Assembly: GCA_029168955.1 (NCBI GenBank) | Contig: JAPDOI010000063.1 | Span: 2,278,501 to 2,342,500, forward strand | Source of the DNA: Aplectana chamaeleonis | Taxonomy: Eukaryota > Nematoda > Chromadorea > Rhabditida > Cosmocercidae | DNA length: 64,000 bases | Reading direction: 5' to 3' | Part shown: in pieces, positions 24,973 through 38,200 of the stretch | Layout of the letters: every line of letters begins with the position of its first letter | Position numbering within the stretch: position 1 is the stretch's first letter | Notes under the pieces: model-generated | Databases searched by the model: none | What the model was told of the DNA's origin: nothing | What the model saw: only the letters and a program-made list of their open reading frames with translations | Translations under genes and position numbers: made by a program

Positions 24973-25708
24973 AACATTCCGTTGCGCAGCTCATCGCGGC
25001 CGCTCAAGCACCTAGGACTAGCGCCTACTTTTCACGTTGGGCAACGACAATGTACATATCGACTTTCGATCAATATAGATAATCAATGCTGCAGCGCGTC
25101 GCTTGGCTAGGCAAGCATAAACCATGTTCGAAGCTGTGCGACTGGGTGAGTACACTAAACACGCGCAGAAAAGTCCGCATTTTCAAGCTACTGGTCCCAG
25201 TCCAAGGAAGGAGAGACGCGGACGAGCCACCAGTCTAGACGCGACGCGTGAAAAACGCTTCAATCACGCCGTCGCAAGAGCGCGGTTTCGCTAGACTCCA
25301 AAGAAAACCATTCCATGGAATTTTTATCTCCGCCACCAGCTATCCTGCTGACTTGTCCTCAACTAGTCCTTTTTCGTGTACTGGGACCACAACCCATGAA
25401 ATCAAACGCAGTATGACTAGAGGAAAGATATGAGTCACAAAAACTAATTTGGAGAATGTTGTAAAATTCAAGGCCGCATAAAAACGCACAGGTACCTAGT
25501 CGAAGCTGACGAAAATCAATACAAATTCTCCAATAATAAATCGATTTATGCCTAAAAACGACTTATTTACACTAACTAACAAAGAAAAACACCTGATCCT
25601 ATACAACATTATTATTATGGAAAAAACTGTGGTCAAAGCATACGCTCGATCGATCGAAAGAGATTCAACAAAATAAAAGTTAGAAGTTATGCGAATTTTC
25701 GAGAACAT

Positions 25709-25709
25709 T

Positions 25710-25742
<33 letters not shown>

Positions 25743-25743
25743 T
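25709..25743. repeat. (AATC)n microsatellite
   Basis: About eight tandem AATC units. The flanks from 25000 to 26300 show no gene or named repeat. Confidence 0.9.
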
Positions 25744-26309
25744 AACCGGTTTCGCTACTACTCAATTTTTATTGCGACTTGCGCACAAACACTGTACAGA
25801 AGAAGAGAAAGTAGACGAAGACATCTGGTTCAGTGGACCTACCACTCCGCGCCGCGCGGCGTCGGCGACGCGGCTGTGTAGGTCAGCTGAACCAGTGCCA
25901 GAAAGTTGAGCTAAACTAGATGCACACCGTGTCGAATGTAAAGAGGCAACCGTTGCGAGTTCAAGGCATGTGAGAAACCAAATCCATAAAGCCAAAGCAT
26001 ATGTAGATCAAATCGTTAGACGCAAATTGAACAAAAAAAATGAATCAACTGGCATTTAAGAGCTAGTAAGTAAATTGTACTTAAGTAATTATACATAAAA
26101 TATTATTCAGCAAGAAAAAAGACTACAACGACGAAAACCATCGGAACCGTTTTCAGACTAACCGTAGAGGCGCAGTCAGTATAAAAGATCTGCCTGATAT
26201 TATTAGCATGACAAAAAATCACTTGTACTGAAAAATATAATAACATTGCACTTGAATCCCCGTATTTATTTAGAATGAATCTGCGTCAAAGCTCTGGGAA
26301 AACAAACGC

Positions 26310-27990
26310 AGTACGATGACAGCAGCTGCTGACATCGTACTGCATCAACTTGCTCAGAATAGCATGGAGAGGGTGCTAAGAAAACGCCGTACTTGCCGTT
26401 AGACTTCTGTAGCAACCCTGACAGTCTACGAGCCAGGTGTCAATTAAAGCGGTATGATGACAGCAGTTGCTGGCATTGTGCTGCACCGAGCGGAGGGGGG
26501 GGGTGAGAAGGACAGACCAAAGATTCCTATCCGACCTCCTACGTAATTCCGTCATCCCAATGAAAATATACCTTAGAAGTTCACCAGGTATAATGATTAA
26601 AGCAAAACAATGACAGCAGCTGGTGATATCGCGCTGTAGCTTCTGATTAGTCATTGCGAAACACAGGGGCTCAAGTGCAGCCCAAAATGTGCTTCTATCA
26701 TACATTCTGAGTTGCTCTGACAACTTATAGACTACGATAATGTACCAAAGTACGCACTGATACAGCACAATGACAGCAGCTGCTGCTGTTGTGTTGCACC
26801 GCGCAAACTGATATGGGTTACAAGGAGGTCCAAGTACTAGCCGAAATATGTCATCTGGCTCACTGTGTAACTCTAAAGACCCATTGAAAAGAGAACAATG
26901 ATAATTCACAAGTCAGCAGTACTTGACGCACTACACTGACAGCAGATGCTGATATCGTGCTGCACCATGCGATCAAACGTGGGATTATAGAGGGGTAAAG
27001 CATAGGTTCCATTTAACTTTAATGACCCTTGGGAAAGCGATAAAACAATATTCTTCAGATGACTTGGCAAGATGACAGCAGCTGCTGACTTTCACCTGCA
27101 CTGTGCATTCAAGCTTCGGAAATACAGAAGTCATCCGCCAAAATTCACAAGAGTCACGAGACCATGAGACACAGACAGCCCACCACCAATACTATCCGCC
27201 AGGTGTTGAATAATGCAGCGTGATGATAGCAGCTGCTGATATCGTGCTGCAGAATATGGCCCAACAAGGTAACATCACACACATCCCCGAAATGCGCCAC
27301 CAAACTTAGGAACATCATTAACCCCTCAAAAATAATACTCCACCGCAAAACACCACTTACTGCCTGATACAGCACAATGACAGCAGCTGCTGCTGTTGTG
27401 CTGCAGCAGTCGATTAGAAAAGGGTACCCAAAGGGGTTATATACAGACAGAATTTCGCCATCGAACTCTCCAAGTAAGTCCCATAACCCGTCGAAGACGC
27501 CATGACAAGCCACCAGGTATTGACTGCTGCAGCGCAATGACAGCAGTTGCCGACATTGTGTTGAACCGGGGGATGAAACTTGGAAAATATTATATTCATG
27601 CTTTTACAAGCTGCGAAAAAGAGTCATACGAGACACCAGGTATTGACTGACAGCACAATGGCAGCACTTGCTGATATAGTGCTGCACCATGCTGTCAAAC
27701 ATGAAACTAATGGGGAGGCATGATGTAGTGGACTTTCAGACTTTCTAAGTGACTCTTACAGCCCGTAGAAGACGCAAATACAATCTTCAAGGCACAGATT
27801 AGCACAGCAGAACGGCAGCAGCTGCTGCCTTTGTAGCGCTGGTGCACTTTTTTAGAATGTGACGCGTACAACTTGTACCTGGGACCAGCTGGTTGGAACC
27901 CCTGTTTTCGAATCCGCCCTCCGAATCTGCCACACCTAACCTCGACCAAATCCTTGTCAGCACAACAGCAGCACGACAGCAGCAAAATAC
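26310..27990. repeat. Satellite-like array with units of about 150 bp, CAGCAGCTGCTG type
   Basis: A core close to GACAGCAGCTGCTGATATCG followed by TGCTGCACC recurs at about 26318, 26456, 26607, 26769, 26936, 27071, 27222, 27377, 27537, 27656 and 27809. Steps range from 119 to 167 bp and most are 135-165. CAGCAGCTGCTG is itself a perfect 12-nt palindrome. The array fills the space between the DOCK stop codon and the GNA1 upstream region. Minus-strand frames of up to 177 codons over it follow the repeat and are not credible genes. Confidence 0.8.
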
Positions 27991-28189
27991 ACCTCAGGCA
28001 AAACGCAGATTCACCCCGAAAACGGGAAAAACGTTGAGAAATCTTCATGGAGAGCGAGAGAGCATGAGATTGAGATGTTGATTCATATTAACAACCGTAA
28101 AATAACAGAACTACTTGTCTCATAGAAACAACAATATCATATATCATATGAACATATACCAACTTAAAGACTACAAAAAAATCGACCCA

Positions 28190-31100
28190 CTACACGGAGG
28201 TCACCGGGCCAAGCTCTGCGGCAACTGCCACCGCATGTTCCGCATGCGTAACCAGTTCCTGTCGTTCAGTATTATTATTGTTAATACTGTTACTGTTACG
28301 TGATGACGTCCCACCCATAATTGGAGCCATCTTACGTGTGAAATCAACGTAATTCTTTTGCAATTCTGACTGAAATTGGCCAAATAAGTACTTTAGACAC
28401 TTTTTTTTCCAAAATCAACAAGAACATGCAAACCTACCTGATAAGCCAATTGATCCGGAAGAATCAGCTGCTTATTGAGCACGAGAGCATCAGCACATTT
28501 CTTGGTGAAATCTCGGAAACACAGCCTCAACTTGTTCTGATTCTTGTCGATCGCCTTCCCATATTCGTTCACAGCCACATCCGCCAGAAACACATTTGCT
28601 ACCTGGAATTAGGTCCTTCCAATAGGGGACGCCAGTTGGTGCAATGCTAACGTTCTTGCCTAGTAAGCGGGCTACGCAGGTTCGATTCCTGCCTGGGACC
28701 AAAACAAATTATAGGTAAATCTCATCCACTATGCCTACCTGAATGGGACCCTGATTCACCGTCGTACCAATGCATCCCTGCAGGACCATCTGCAGCATTT
28801 TCGCATCCGGCGGATTCTGTGCAATCGCGGCCGACAACTCTCTAAAGCGAAAATGCCAATCAATACTTACAAGGGAACCACTATAAGTCATAGTAACGAT
28901 TCCTAATGAAATGTACTTTTCTAGAACCATTTTCGAACGAAAAGTCCGAATATGCCCATCGCAGCTGCCTAGACCCACTCTGAAAGAAGTTATAGGCGTT
29001 TAAAACTCCGACTTCGTACCTATTGTACCCTCCAAAAAACGCATTATTTTTAAGAAAACCCTAAGACGGACCTCATGATCGTGTTCAGCGCCCAAACCTA
29101 CCCCCTAGGCAAAGTTCCATGGGGGGTACCCTTACATACCTTGCCACGAAGCTTTAGAAACGCCTATATGTTCTTTCAGAAAAGAGTCTAGGCAGCTACG
29201 ATGATCATATTCGGAATTTTCGTCCGAAAATGGTTCTAGAAAAGTACATTTCATATGGAATGGTTACTATGACTTATAGTGGTTCCCTTGTTAGTTGAAC
29301 AAATATGAAAATGAAATACACTAAGTATAACCTAGTTTTCTTCTCGATATCCTCGATCGCCACCTGTATAGGCTGCAGCACCTTCTGTTCGCGTCCAATC
29401 ACTTTTATTCGCGTTTTCACATACGGGAAGCTGGAAAGAATTCCCATTATAACAACAATTAAGCTGAGACCACCAAATTTTTGAAGCAATCAATAATAAC
29501 ACCTATGGCATCCTGGTAGGGAGCCATCGTTTCACAACGATACAGTGTATGTACCGAACTACATACAGTGTTCCCAACACTTTTGCCTTCTTGGCACCTC
29601 ACGACCTTTGTGATAACTAATATTGACATGAACGACTTCACAAACATGGTCGAAATTACAGCTTGTATAGGCCCGCATGACCCCTTTCATATTGCCAACG
29701 AAGTCTGAAGCACTGAACATTATCCAGAATGATAGCATTCGAGAAAATATGTCGAGCACGCCTGTATTTTCCCACCCCTACGAGGAACAAAATGATAAGC
29801 GCAACTTGAGAAAACTGCTCAGGACCAGAGTCAAACGGGGTTGTGAAACTTCGCCACGGAAGGTGGGCGGGGGTCGCAAACATATTAGCCCGAAAATGAA
29901 GTTTAGGGGAGATCGCGAAAAATTCGGACCAAAAATCAAGATTTGGTGAAGATATCCCGAACATTCTCGATGTCTTTGGTCGCCAGAGGGCTGGATCGTA
30001 GCATTGCTCGGGTTTTAGACGCTTGAGCCCGACCACTGAACGGATTTTCGTCGTCTGACAGTTTTAAGTAGTCAAATATGAACTGCCCAGAAATTGCGCC
30101 TCGGGGGGGGGGGAGGCGGTCCCCGAAAATTTTGCATTTTGGAAAGAATTTTTGGTGGTGGTGGGGGGTCGCTCCGATTTCGAAAAATTACGCTTGACCG
30201 TGCTCATGACTGCCATGAAATTTAATCGAAACTTTGAAAAATTATTCGAAAATCCGAAATTTTTTATATAACTCTCGAATGAACTCGAGATTCAAAAATG
30301 ACCACTTCTCTCCTCAAGTAAGATAAGCGAATTTATACAATTGGTCGCCCAGTATATTCTCGAACTGAAGGACACTGAGCCCAAAATGAGCTATAGTACT
30401 GAAACCAACTCGAATCATGTCGAAACATTCGAATACTTTCAAATCGATTTTAAAGAGAAATTTAAATCTCCCTTTCATTCAAATACTCTGCGGTTTCGAA
30501 ATAAGTAGTTGCGCTTTCAAAAACCCCGTAAAATTATATAGTCATTCTCTGGATGGGGGGGAAGCCGCGTCGCAACTAGTAGCGCGCGTGTCGAGCGCGT
30601 GGGGTAGCCCCGTTACGAATCGAAAACGATCGATTACACTCACAGCTGATTTTCCCAGGCCAACATTATACACCTCGTTCTCTTCCCTTTCCCTAATTCT
30701 TGCCACCCCGCCCCCTTTTTTTCTGAATATGTTCATTTGGTAACTTTCCTTCAGTTGTTCCTGTGTCGATCCTGCAAACTTAAAACTATTCAGTCCAAAA
30801 CATACCATGGAGAGGAAAAATGTGCCAAAACTCGCTAAAAGTAAATACAGGATTACTTTTCGAGGAATCGGTAAGAGGAAAAATGAGAGTTGAGGAGAAA
30901 GAACGAGAAAAGAGACGAGAAGGTCGAACTGGAGGAATGTTGTCCATGGGAAAACCAACGCTGAGCGATATCGATCGTTTTTATACATAACGGGGCGACC
31001 CCACACGCTCAACACGCGCGCTTCTATATGCCACGCGGCTTACCCGGAATCCAGAGATTGAGATATCTGACTCGACCAAATACCTTTGCACGCTGTTTTT

Positions 31101-34100
31101 CTTCTTTGCGTCTGCAGAAAAAAAGTGTCTTCCTGTCTTCTTTTTTTTTGAATAATCATTTTCGTCACATGATCGACTCATTTAGGAATTTAGCATGAGA
31201 GAGTCAATTTTTTTTCACTTTTTTCTTCGAAAAACTTTTTTTCTGCATACATATGCATATGATTAGCATTCAACTATTCGAATACTCGATAATTTGGCCC
31301 ATTTCAGATGTCGATATTTCAATATTCGATCACGGAAAAAGCTCAGCAGCTTTAGAACATTTATTGAGAGTGTTTTCGGAGAAGTCCTTCATTAAGGAAG
31401 AATTTTGATATGAGCAAAAAACGTAGAACTAGAATTTCGAAGAATGCATCGAATTTTTTTGAAAAGCGAAAAATAAAGGCACAGATGTCAGTAACCCGTC
31501 CGAAACTCTCGTCAATTGTTTTCAAAAAAAATCGGGAACTGCTACAACATTCATCCCAAAAAATATTCAAGTAATCTTGATGTTTTCAATATTCTATGCT
31601 TTTTATGGCATGATATGAGACAAGGCGGTATTCAATTGGTTATTTCATTTCAATAGATAACATTTTACAAATGCCAGAAAAAAATGTGTCCTGGAAATTT
31701 GAAAAAAAACTAGCCGAAAATTTTCAAATTTCAAAGAAAAGTTATGAAAGTGTCAGATCACAATCATTAATTTCTAGAACTCCGATTCGTATTACCAAAA
31801 AAAAGTGAATTTTAGCATCTGAAGGCATAATCAGACCATAGAAGTGAAAATTTAAAAAATCAATAATTTTTTTTTCAAATTTCGGGAAGTATTGTAACGA
31901 AATATGGCAGCAAAACTGTCTCAGACGGGGAACCAATCAGCACTAGCACTATGCCTGGGGCGGTAATTGGCATCTTCATCGACGGGGACCGAACCCTGAT
32001 CATGCGCGCGACATCGACGAGCATGCGCACTGCGCCATCGCTGCAGACACCACCGGTCCCACATAACACATTCATGGAGGCGATTGCTCGATAGAGACAC
32101 ACATGGACCACCCTCCTTACCTTTCTCTTCCCAACTACCACAGGTAACCTCATACCAGTATGGTAATCTAAGACTAGCTACAGGATTTTCAGCTTAATGT
32201 TATCAGGCACAAGATTTCAGTATTTTACCCCAATTTGAAGAGTTTTTCTACTTCTTGCAACTCAAACAGATACATTTTCGGGTTAGTTTCCCTTATCCTT
32301 ACCTATGCTGCGTGGTTAGAATCGTCCGTCGCTTGTACTGATCCTGCAAGTCGCCGTGTGCTTTTCCATCACGTGTGAATGGTGTCGCATACATAAACCT
32401 AAGTTCAGAATATTAGGGTAACTTACTTCAAAAGCACGAAAACCCTAACACAGATACACAAAAGATTGCCTGGAACAGGCAACAAGGTCGCCGAATCAAT
32501 AGCATTCCAGCTACCTTTTGATCTTATGACTCCGCTCAAAATACGTAGGCCTCCGTTTTCTCTCCCATTTCTCGAAATATGGCTCCAAGTAGGTGATCTG
32601 GAGATAAGCTTTGGATGCTTGTAGAGACGTACGAACGACCTGAAACCGAACAATATCTCAATTTTCTTCAGCAGCTAAATCCAAAAATTATCGCAAAAAA
32701 ACTGACGTTATTGGAATCCTTTATGACCTCCACGACACCTTTTCCGTAACGATCCGTATAGAACGACTCCAGCCGATGACTAATTTCGGACAGTTTGGTG
32801 AATGGAGGCTCCTAAAACGGAATACTGATGGAAATACCCACAGGCGGATTTTTTCGGGTACACTTTTAAAAATCGACAACAAAATATGGACTTCCTGAAA
32901 CCCAATGGTAGGCCTGAAAACCTATCAGGAACGTGAATTTCAGGGACCTATTTGTCTTTTCGCATGGAAAATTCATCCAGGCATGGGCGAAACTCTGATA
33001 CTGACTTATATGCGACCCATTTTTTCTCCAAGAAGTGCGAATACTATTCAAGCTATTTAAAAAAAAAAACTACATCAGATGCATCTCTAATCTTTCCCTT
33101 GAAGTAAAGGTATGTTTTCCTCAACCCGAACCCTACCTCTATCCGATAGCGATTATCGGTTCTCAAAAAAAATTCCGATTTTAAAATTTTCAAATCATGA
33201 GATGAGGAAGTATTGGATGCCGGAAATCAATGAATTTTCCTCGATCTACCCTTTCTATCAATCAGGGTTGTCCTAGTTCATGAAACATTTGAAACTCACG
33301 AAGGTTAGATTATATGTAGTTACACAACGGGTTCACTAAATTTCTTTAGCAAAGCGAGTTTTGTATTTTCATAGAATTTACAAAAACGATATTTTCCATC
33401 ACATCACCATAACTGAACCACTTTATGGCACTGAACTTGATCCTAGGCTATTCTCAGCCACGAGCCGCACCTAACAGGAAGGAACCAGAGCGGCCTGACA
33501 TTTAAAGGTATTGTTCGCGCTGAAAACCGATTTCCATTTTTCAGGCTCAATTTCATGAATGAGCCTGGTGGACCACGCCGATAAAGTTTTGCGCGTCGCA
33601 AATCATATGTTTCTAAAATTGGAGTGGCTCAAAATGACGATCCGCCACCAGTTTTTACCAACCATCTAGCACGAGGAACAGAAGCGCTATCACAGGCGCA
33701 GATGATTCAGCATTTGAAATGTTTAATTCGGGAAATTCTAACATCCAAACTTGCCCAATGGATACTTCTATTTTTGGAATCAGTTCCAATGAACAAAAGG
33801 CAAGATAAATTCACCCACTTAATAAGTTTAAAGCAAAAAAACACATCCAACATTTGTGAAAAAAACCTCCGACGTATTGAACCTGATACACCGATATCGA
33901 CGGAGGGGTAGGAAGAAGATAATTCGAGACGTTTTAAAACGATTTTTTTGCGGATGTTGATGGTTTTGTGGAGACTTTCCACTCGTATTCTGTATGTCAG
34001 AGAGTCGCCTGCGCAAAAACATGAAAAAATGAGATACGGTTTTTTTGCGCGTACGATGCCTTCAAGTTCATTCTCCCAATATCCGGGCCACTGTTGTTGC

Positions 34101-35019
34101 TGTTCGGGCGAACTGGAGCTCGGACAGCAACAGAAGCCGACCCGCAGATGAGGAATATGAGCCGAACTGTCAAGCGGCTCGGGGGCGAGAACTGTCTGAG
34201 ATAGTCGTAAATGCTTTGACATTACCTAATCAAACGAAATTCGACTAGTCCGTTATTTACAAAATTTTGCTAGAACTCGATTTACAATAAGTTGTCGGGA
34301 ACGTTTCCGACCCTACGACTTTGACGACTTTTCAAATTTTCAGGTTTGGTCTTTTGGCCAACTAGGCCATGAATTGTTTTGTTTCCAATGCTTCTTGCAA
34401 GCTCAGAAAAACCTAATCGTTCTCGAGGTACTATGTGATGAATTTCAGCTATCATCTTCACCACTGCGCACCTTCTAGTACTTCTCTTCACTCTGAAACA
34501 AGCCACCAAAGCTGCCAGAGCTCGTGGAGATTCTCGACGAGCGTGATTATTGATTTTTCACGAATTTTGGCCTTTTATACTGTCTCTGGCATTCGCTCGC
34601 GTGTAGCCCTACACAAACTCACTTGTTGCCCAGTGACACCTGGGCAACAAGTCATTTTTCTGGGGCGCGACATGGAAAGTGTGGGGCGATTGTGAGCATT
34701 TGTGCCCACAAAACCACTTGTACCCCCACTAAATCACTAGTCGCCCCGCGAAATCACTTCTTGCCCCGAAAGAGCAACTGCTGACCCTAAAATCGCTTGT
34801 TGCCCCGCAAGATCACTTGTTGCCCCACAGGTTCACTTGTTGCCCCGTAAAACCACTTGTTGCCCCCCCCAAAAACCAATTGTTGCTCGGAATCATCATT
34901 TGATCGTTCGGACCCCACTGCGTTGTTTATTCACGGATTCCGTCTACCCTCTAGACACCCTGTACTTCTCAAACCCTTCTTCTTCTTCTTCTTCCTCTTC
35001 CCCCTCTTCCTCCTCTTCC

Positions 35020-35051
<32 letters not shown>

Positions 35052-35207
35052 GTCTTCTTCTTCGTCTTCTTTCTGTCTTCTTCGTCTTCTTCCTCTTCCT
35101 CCTCTTCTTCCTCTTCCTCCTCCTCTTCTTTTTCTTCTTCTTCTTCTTCTTCTTCTTCGTCTTCCTCGTCTTCTTCTTCTTCTTCTTCTTCTTCTTCTTC
35201 TTCTTCT

Positions 35208-35239
<32 letters not shown>

Positions 35240-38200
35240 CTCTTCTACCTCGCCGCTTGTGAGTGTGGCTCAAAGGCTGTGGTCGCGATGAAAAAGTATA
35301 GTTCCCACCCCCATGAAATTTTAGGGTGTTTTTGAGAAAAAAAATCGGATCCTGCTCAAAAGTGGCAATCGGGGGCAATATCAATATGTCACGGTATCAG
35401 GCAGTAAACATGGAGAACTCTTGAAAGAAAAACCATTGCACTTCCGTGAGAATTTTGTGCCGGTGGCAAATTCTTAACTTGTATCTAGCGTACCACTTCG
35501 GAAATCGTCAAAAGTCGCGATTCGACACCAAATTTTCCCTAAAAAAAGCTTCGAAAGAATCAAGTCGAAAATTTCAGAAAATCGACACATAAACCCCCAA
35601 ATTCGTGATCAGCGCCCCAAATAACACAACTGGGAGGGTATTAAGTTAAATCTGGAACATTTTTAAAAACGCTTTCGGGGCCCACTAATTGATATGAATA
35701 AACCCCAACCGAAAATCTGTACAAATCCATAACGCTATCAGTCCGTACAAAGTTTGGGTAATGTGCCTTCACCCAAACTTGGGCCAGAGGGGTTGTTTTG
35801 GGCGCTGAACACAATTATGAGGTCAGTTTCCAAATTCTCTAAAGACTAGTGCACGTTTTGGAAGGTACAACAGGTACAGAAATCTGACGAAAAACGTCTG
35901 TAACTCCTTTCGGTGTGGTTTTAGACAGATGCGAAGACCATAATCGGTTTTACACCAAAAACAGTTCTAGAGAGTTACACTTCTTCCAGAATAGTTAGGC
36001 TAACTAAAAGTAGCTCCCTTAAGAGCCTCACTAGACATGAGCTTATAGAAGAAAGTGGAAAATGGAGGAAGATTGAGGTGATGATCAGGAGAGAAAGAAA
36101 ACACGCGGGCGCACGCGACGCGACCGCACACGCCACCACCCAGGCCTCCTCCGTGCCGGCGCTAGCTGGGGCGAGACAATCCACACAATGCTCACAAAGA
36201 TTTTGTGGGCATTGCCCACAATCTTTTTTGTGGGCACTCGAATTTCGCCGGCGCGATTATGTGGAACGTCTAGCGCCGACGAAAATGGACGCGAAATTGG
36301 CCACGCCCTCCGGGGCAACACGCGAGCGAATGCCAGAGGTGCTTATCTGAGCCAAATTCCGGTCTGCAATTGCCTCTCGACACGCTTTGCGACCGCACGC
36401 TCCCAAGTCGGAAGAGTTTCCAGCGCCGCAGCCGCCGCTCTGTTGACTCTAGGTGGGTTTGGAAACTAGAAATTGAAAAATTTGGAGGAAACTGTATAAA
36501 AAAGCCACATCGAGTCGGCTTTGGCCCTGGAAACTCGACCGACTCGAGCGCGTGCGGCCGCAAAGCGTGTCGAGACGCAACTGCGGACCGGAATTTGGCC
36601 CAGAGAAGCACAGTACCTTATTAGACCAGTTTAGGCTACAGAACTTTAGAGGTAAGTATAAGAGGCAAGTGTCTACTCAATAGTAAATATATTGTGAACT
36701 ACCGATGATTTCGTCTAAAACCCGATTTTTGCCATTTCCCTCAGTTTTCAAAACTATGCTCGATAATTCATAGAATACTTACTATTGAACAGAGATTTTC
36801 TCATAAGACCTACCTTTGAAATTACGCGGCTTGAACTGGCCCGATAAGGCAGAAAAGACCGAATTTGTAAATTCACGAAAATTCAACGCCCACATCAAGA
36901 AGCCATTTTGCCACGCCCCTTAGACGACCTTTCAAGCTCAACAGTGGCGAGATGAGCGACCTTTTACGATCAATAGCCCCGTTCTTCACTTCATTCTCAG
37001 CCTATGCCGGAAATTAAATGCCTCGGACTTCCGCGAGGTTATACTGTGCCTTCACGTTATCATACCGCTAACTTTCACGTCGCCATTAATTTTGAGGGAG
37101 AATCTAAGACTTACAACCTCAAAATGATTAGAATACTCGTTTTCCCAGACACAGCATTTAGAGGGCGATCCTATATTTATTGATGGACTGCAATTTTTTT
37201 CACATAAACAAGATTAGGGGTAAGCGTTATGGCCGAATGGGGTGGGCTGGGGCGGAGTCGGCTGTCACCAACTGCCCAGGTGGCCAGTCGTAAACGAAGG
37301 AGCGAGGAACGCAAATATAGCGTTGCTCTCACCATGGCTGCTTCGCCCAAGTAACTAGCTACTCAGTCAAATCGATAGAATTTTATGAAGGGATAAGGTT
37401 GCATAAAAAAATATTAGTTGTAGAAGTTTCGGATTTTTGGGAAGTTTTTATTTCCAAAGTTGAGCAGCCGTAGTCGTTTTGGCCTCTAAAAATAAATATC
37501 TTTAAAAAAAAGAAAAATAAAGGGGTTCATAATCTGCTAAGGTCGCGTTAGGTGGTGTTTGATCAGACTGGCGTGACACGAAATTGTCCTATTTTCAGAA
37601 AATCTAAGATTTTCATTTTCTGAGTAAGATTGAATATTTGAAAATTGGATTATTAAAAACACTGAATGGCTTGAGTATTCGAAAACCTAAATAATTTATT
37701 ATTGACTCGATTCAAAAAAAGAACATTATCCAAACCTTCGAAAAAATCAAATATGAATCGAATATTTAAAAATTCAGTTCAGCAAATCAATCAAATATTC
37801 TAAGAATCCAGAGTGTGAAATGTCCAAATGAATTGAATACTCGAATCTCTGATTATTCGTAATACTCGAAAAATTCTTATTCAACTACTAATTCTATTCA
37901 GTTACAAGTCACTAGCTGATTTATGTTCGATATTATCCTATTTCACCATAAATCAATTTCTCTCCATTTTTCCTCTCACAAGGGAACTACTACAGTGCGT
38001 TGCAAAACTATACGACATACCCAATTTCCGCGGTTCCAAACTTCGCGTCAATTAGGGGGCCAGACGGCAAACGCCAGTCGATGCAGCACCCTCGAAAACC
38101 CCTGGGTACGAATCTTCATGGAATAAGAGCCACTAGCAGGAAACTGGCAACGGAAATTGTCAAAAATGGCCGTTGCAAAATTATACGACATAGCAGACGT

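Noticed and set aside
26376..27537. Minus-strand frames of 177 and 127 codons
   Set aside because: They follow the 150-bp satellite units and contain the same repeated residues. No family resemblance.
34837..35384. Three overlapping frames of about 140 codons rich in Ser, Leu/Phe or Arg/Glu
   Set aside because: They are translations of the pyrimidine microsatellite.
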